A stretch of DNA of 64,000 nucleotides from NCBI RefSeq assembly GCF_041296385.1, contig NC_091013.1, forward strand, positions 33,261,001 through 33,325,000. Reading direction: 5' to 3'. The position numbers and the translations under genes are program-made. The notes below the pieces were generated by a model. That model ran no database searches, was not told the origin of the DNA, and saw only the letters and a list, made by a program, of their open reading frames with translations. This stretch comes from Aphelocoma coerulescens (Eukaryota > Chordata > Aves > Passeriformes > Corvidae). Shown here piece by piece: positions 60,530 to 64,000 of the stretch; position 1 is the stretch's first letter, and the number at the start of each line of letters is the position of its first letter.

Positions 60530-61069
60530 ATTCATTACTGCCCCATGCTCAGCTCTGGTTACTACAGGACAGTAATAACAGGTCTTGGCATGTTCTGCCT
60601 ACCCACAAGGTCAAGGGGGATGCTGAAAAACCAGAGGGAACCTATTAGACAGCTGCTAAAATGATCAAAGGCCTGGAGCAGATGAACTGTGAGAAGCTGA
60701 GGAACAGAGCTCATTTGGAGCTGAGGCTGAGGGATGTTCTACTTGCAAACTGCAACTATTTGAAACACAGAAAAAAAGCCATTGAAGCCAAACTCTCAAT
60801 CTCCTCTCAGCATTGATGTAACATAGCAGGGGACAGGTGTTTCACCTTGGGAGGCTCAGGCTGGAGATGAGGAACAGCTATTCCACATTACAGTACTGCA
60901 AGAGAGGGGCTGCCTGGCAGGGCTCTGGGGGCTTCTGCCAAAGATGTTTTCAAGGTTTGGCTGAATAGATCCTGGCCTAGCAATGGTGATAGTCCCCTTC
61001 AAGCATAAGGCTGAACTACATGACCTCAAAAAAACCCCCACATTCTAATCAACATTTCTATGATTCTGT
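60530..61069 (+). mobile_element. CR1 LINE, 5'-truncated 3' end, decayed
   Basis: The left part (CATGCTCAGCTCTGGTTACT) resembles the CR1 ORF2 segment that precedes the VQRRATK block. ATGATCAAAGGCCTGGAGCA and GAGAAGCTGAGGAACAGAGC follow, then the C-terminal remnants AGGCTCAGGCTGGAGATGAG and GAGAGGGGCTGCCTGGCAGG, and the 3' end ACTACATGACCTCAAA with TTTCTATGATTCTGTGA as the octamer-type tail. Stops and indels break the reading frame. The 5' boundary is approximate. Confidence 0.8.
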
Positions 61070-64000
61070 GAAAGGATTTTTTCACCAGTTACCTCTTCCA
61101 TAAATATTCAACTTGATACATAGTGAATGACATAACCCAAACCAACATATAAACTATCTGCTTTGGCATTGCTGCTATTGTTCATTCTCTGAACAACTTG
61201 TCTTTTTATATAGCACATAAGCCATGCTGGGAATCACATCATGCTTTGCCAGTGAAACCTCTCAATGCCATCTAGAGAAACAGATCTTTTATGACTGCAA
61301 AGTCCCAGTTCAACCATGCCATTTATGTCAATTAATTTATTTAAATGTATATTACTGCCCCAGTTTTGTCAAATTGAAAAGTAATGTTTATTATGCAGCT
61401 TCTTAAAAGAAGCTTCCTATACCATCACTATCTTATTTTCCCCTTGCAAATTGGTAAACTGTACTATTTCCATGTCATGTTGCAAGAAGGAAAAACCCTA
61501 GCTGCTTTTAGTGGGCAACATAAAGGCTACATCACTACACAAATCCAAGCTTCAAACAGGCAAAAGTATTAACCTTGAACATAAAAATGTATGAATGAGT
61601 AACAGGTTAACTGTTACAGATCTAGGTGCAGTTCACCTATATGTCTATAATGTGGGAAGATACTTCACTGAAAAATGAAATGAAAAAACAAACAAGCAAA
61701 CAATTCCTCTCACAAGAATTTAATTAAATTTCTAGCCCTTACTGTAATGTAGGGTGTACTAGATTTTCCAAAGTCATTTCAGCAACTGGTGGACAACAAA
61801 TATATATTTTATCCTCTTTTTATATGTTACATACACAAATAAAATTACCCCAATCTGCTTATGTTTTGCATGCAATGTGTAGTTAAATCCAAAAGGGTAG
61901 AAAAATGAGTTCTCTACAAAGTCCTTGTACATGTTTTCCCCTTTGGCCACATACAAACCAGCAATTCACAAGTGGGAGACTGTATGGATAGGTGAATACA
62001 GAAAGCTTAGCAGAAGGTTAAGGACTTGAGTTAGTGAGAACATTTCCACTAAGTACCTTTGGCTCAAAGGTTGCCACTCTATCTGTGTATGTGTGTACAT
62101 ACATTTGCTTAATAGAGGCACTGAACTCATTAGTTCTGCATGTGTGAAACAAAGCCAGATTGAAACTGATGATCATATGAAGATCATTCCAGTACAAGTA
62201 TTAACTTCACACATCTGTGGAGAAGCCCACCGAAACAGAAACACTTAGCTTTGTGCAAATTAAATCACCCTACCATCTGCTATGCAGCTGATTCTAGGAA
62301 GGGGTTGATACACACGGTTCACTCCAGAGCTATTGGAAATAACACGGCAGAGGGCTTTTGGCAGTAGGTCCTCATCTCATGGCACTACATCTCAGATGAG
62401 GCAGCAAATTGGCTGGTGTAGGATAGGCCCTAAGGAGAGCTGAATTCCCAGCATGGACTCATCTACACTTCACCTATGTGTGGTACTGAAATGTAACTTA
62501 GAGTCAGAGTGCTTACACGAGACAGCACTCCCAGAAATGCAAAAGCCAGGAAGAATGCAAACTCCATGCAGTAGGCACTTGGGTGACCTACTAAGTGCTG
62601 TCAGACTTTTCATGTCATCATTCGGGACAGGAGATTGCTGCCCATGATTGCAGCTCTATGTAGGCAACTGGGAGTGTATTTCCCCCATGCCTGCCATGTG
62701 CCAGGTAGACAGCAATGCACTCCATACAGAAAGAGGGACCTGCAGGTTCAGAAGTGTTGACTGTCCAAGACATTGATAGTTCTAGGATATATATCTGTAT
62801 ATTCACATTTTGCTCCCTATTCTATACACCCAGAGGTATCACTGTCACTTCAGCGCTCCCTTGTCAAAAAATGAAACCCCACCACTCTTTCCATGAGAAG
62901 AAATCCATGAGAACAAAAAAAGAAAGGACTCTTCCAAGTAATGTGCTGCTTGAGATACTTCTACTACAGGTGACTATCCAGCAAAAATAAATCACTACTT
63001 CTACAGTGCAAGAACCCAGTCAAATCAAATATCAGTGGAAAAAAATATCACAACACAAAACAAAATTCATCTGTCCAAATATAGCTATAAATATTGTAGA
63101 CTCTGTCACTGGAGTTAGTAATCTAAATTCTCTTTATAGTTGATAGAGAGACACAGATACTTCTGATAAGCTCAATTTATTTTAAAGAAGACATCTGAAA
63201 CTGGAATCATATAAACCATACTCAAAATAGTTAACTTATTTTTCACCAACTATAAAGGGAGTTTAAAGGGAGTCTAGCCCAGACATAAACATTTACAATT
63301 CTGGCAGATTAATCCTCTGCTATCTCTTAAACAGCAGAAACATGGATGCTGCACTGAGGAACACAGAAGCATAAGAAAGATGTGTAAGCAATAGTGCAGT
63401 TACAAGGAACAGAGCTGGATGGGGGTGGATGGGGGGATTTCTCTGCTCCTTTAAGAACTGAAGGAAAACACCAACACAAATTTGTCTACAGTATCTGCTA
63501 TATTTATTGAGCACACTGTGCTCTGGTGGTATCACTGTCCAGGCTGCCACACTTGAACAAGTACAAGGAAACTTCTTGCTCTGATAATATGGAGTGGTAC
63601 AGGAGATCACTCACTTTGCAGGGAGCCCCAAGCTCTCTCCAATTCAAGCTGTCTGAAAAAAATTGGCTCAAGTATTTCTAGATTTCACCATAACATGCAG
63701 CAGTTTCATACCCAAATGTACCTATATAAAGAAGTACAAAGCACAGTGGTCTTGAAAAATCAGTTGTATGTAACACAGCAATGAAGTGCCCCAGTTAGTA
63801 GTGGGAAAACAAGGTGATGTGGAACAGGAAATACTTTTATTCTGGAGAATACACACAGCCTTCTGCTTTTGATGTTACTGCTACTGAACTTGTAATGAGC
63901 TCTTCTGCATGAGAAACACTCAAGTAGGGTGAAGTGTTACATATTATACAGCACACCTAAGTTCGTATGAGATCTCAGGGGAACGACTTCACAGTTTCTG
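61070..64000. other. Probable intergenic sequence, nothing recognised
   Basis: Neither a coding exon nor a known transposon is recognised. In tetrapods OCA2 lies beyond GABRG3 in this cluster, but no OCA2 exon is visible on either strand here. Confidence 0.55.

Noticed and set aside
1..64000. CRISPR arrays, operons, phage or plasmid systems, tRNA and rRNA genes
   Set aside because: No regularly spaced repeats, bacterial gene arrangement, tRNA cloverleaf or rRNA similarity was noticed; the window is vertebrate nuclear DNA.

Overview
The window reads as nuclear DNA of a bird, probably a songbird. It is AT-rich, mostly non-coding, and carries CR1 retrotransposon fragments and several solo LTRs of avian endogenous-retrovirus type. 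There is no prokaryotic or viral gene organisation. The bird call rests on the CR1 elements and on the protein-coding exons; the songbird call is an inference from LTR families recognised from memory.

The only cellular gene I can support is the 3' half of GABRG3, the GABA-A receptor gamma-3 subunit, on the + strand. Four exons are visible: 554-691 (138 bp, extracellular loop), 38707-38859 (153 bp, loop C, M1 and start of M2), 44573-44769 (197 bp, M2, M3 and start of the cytoplasmic loop) and 49513-49791 (279 bp to the stop, end of the loop and M4). All splice sites are GT-AG, all phases join, and the conceptual protein follows gamma-3 rather than gamma-1 or gamma-2 ([40 protein letters not shown]). 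The 5' exons lie outside the window. Introns here are about 38.0, 5.7 and 4.7 kb. The 3' UTR starts at 49792; candidate poly(A) signals lie at 50127 and 52011, and the true end is undefined.

Repeats by region: 1-10 kb has an LTR fragment fused to a CR1 tail (1790-2057), a complete-looking antisense solo LTR (4240-4923), a probable antisense LTR (about 5740-6300), a CR1 3' end (about 7055-7684) and a sense LTR fragment (from 8625). 20-28 kb has a complete-looking antisense solo LTR (22682-23177), a CR1 3' end (about 24905-25345) next to an unclassified GC-rich block, and a CR1 copy that keeps an uninterrupted C-terminal ORF2 frame (27330-27827). 32-36 kb has an antisense CR1 (32861 to about 33236) and a 277-nt uninterrupted polypurine microsatellite (35606-35882). 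Downstream of the gene there is a short antisense CR1 (about 54026-54155) and a sense CR1 (about 60530-61069).

The best lead is in intron 8. Human gamma-3, as I recall it, has about 20 extra residues between the parts encoded by the last two exons seen here, and I find no matching exon. Instead a 30-nt in-frame micro-exon candidate (46253-46282) has a good acceptor and two perfect in-frame GTAAGT donors, at the same position as the alternatively spliced 'L' exon of gamma-2. Most small open frames in the window look like chance or repeat artefacts and are not annotated as genes.
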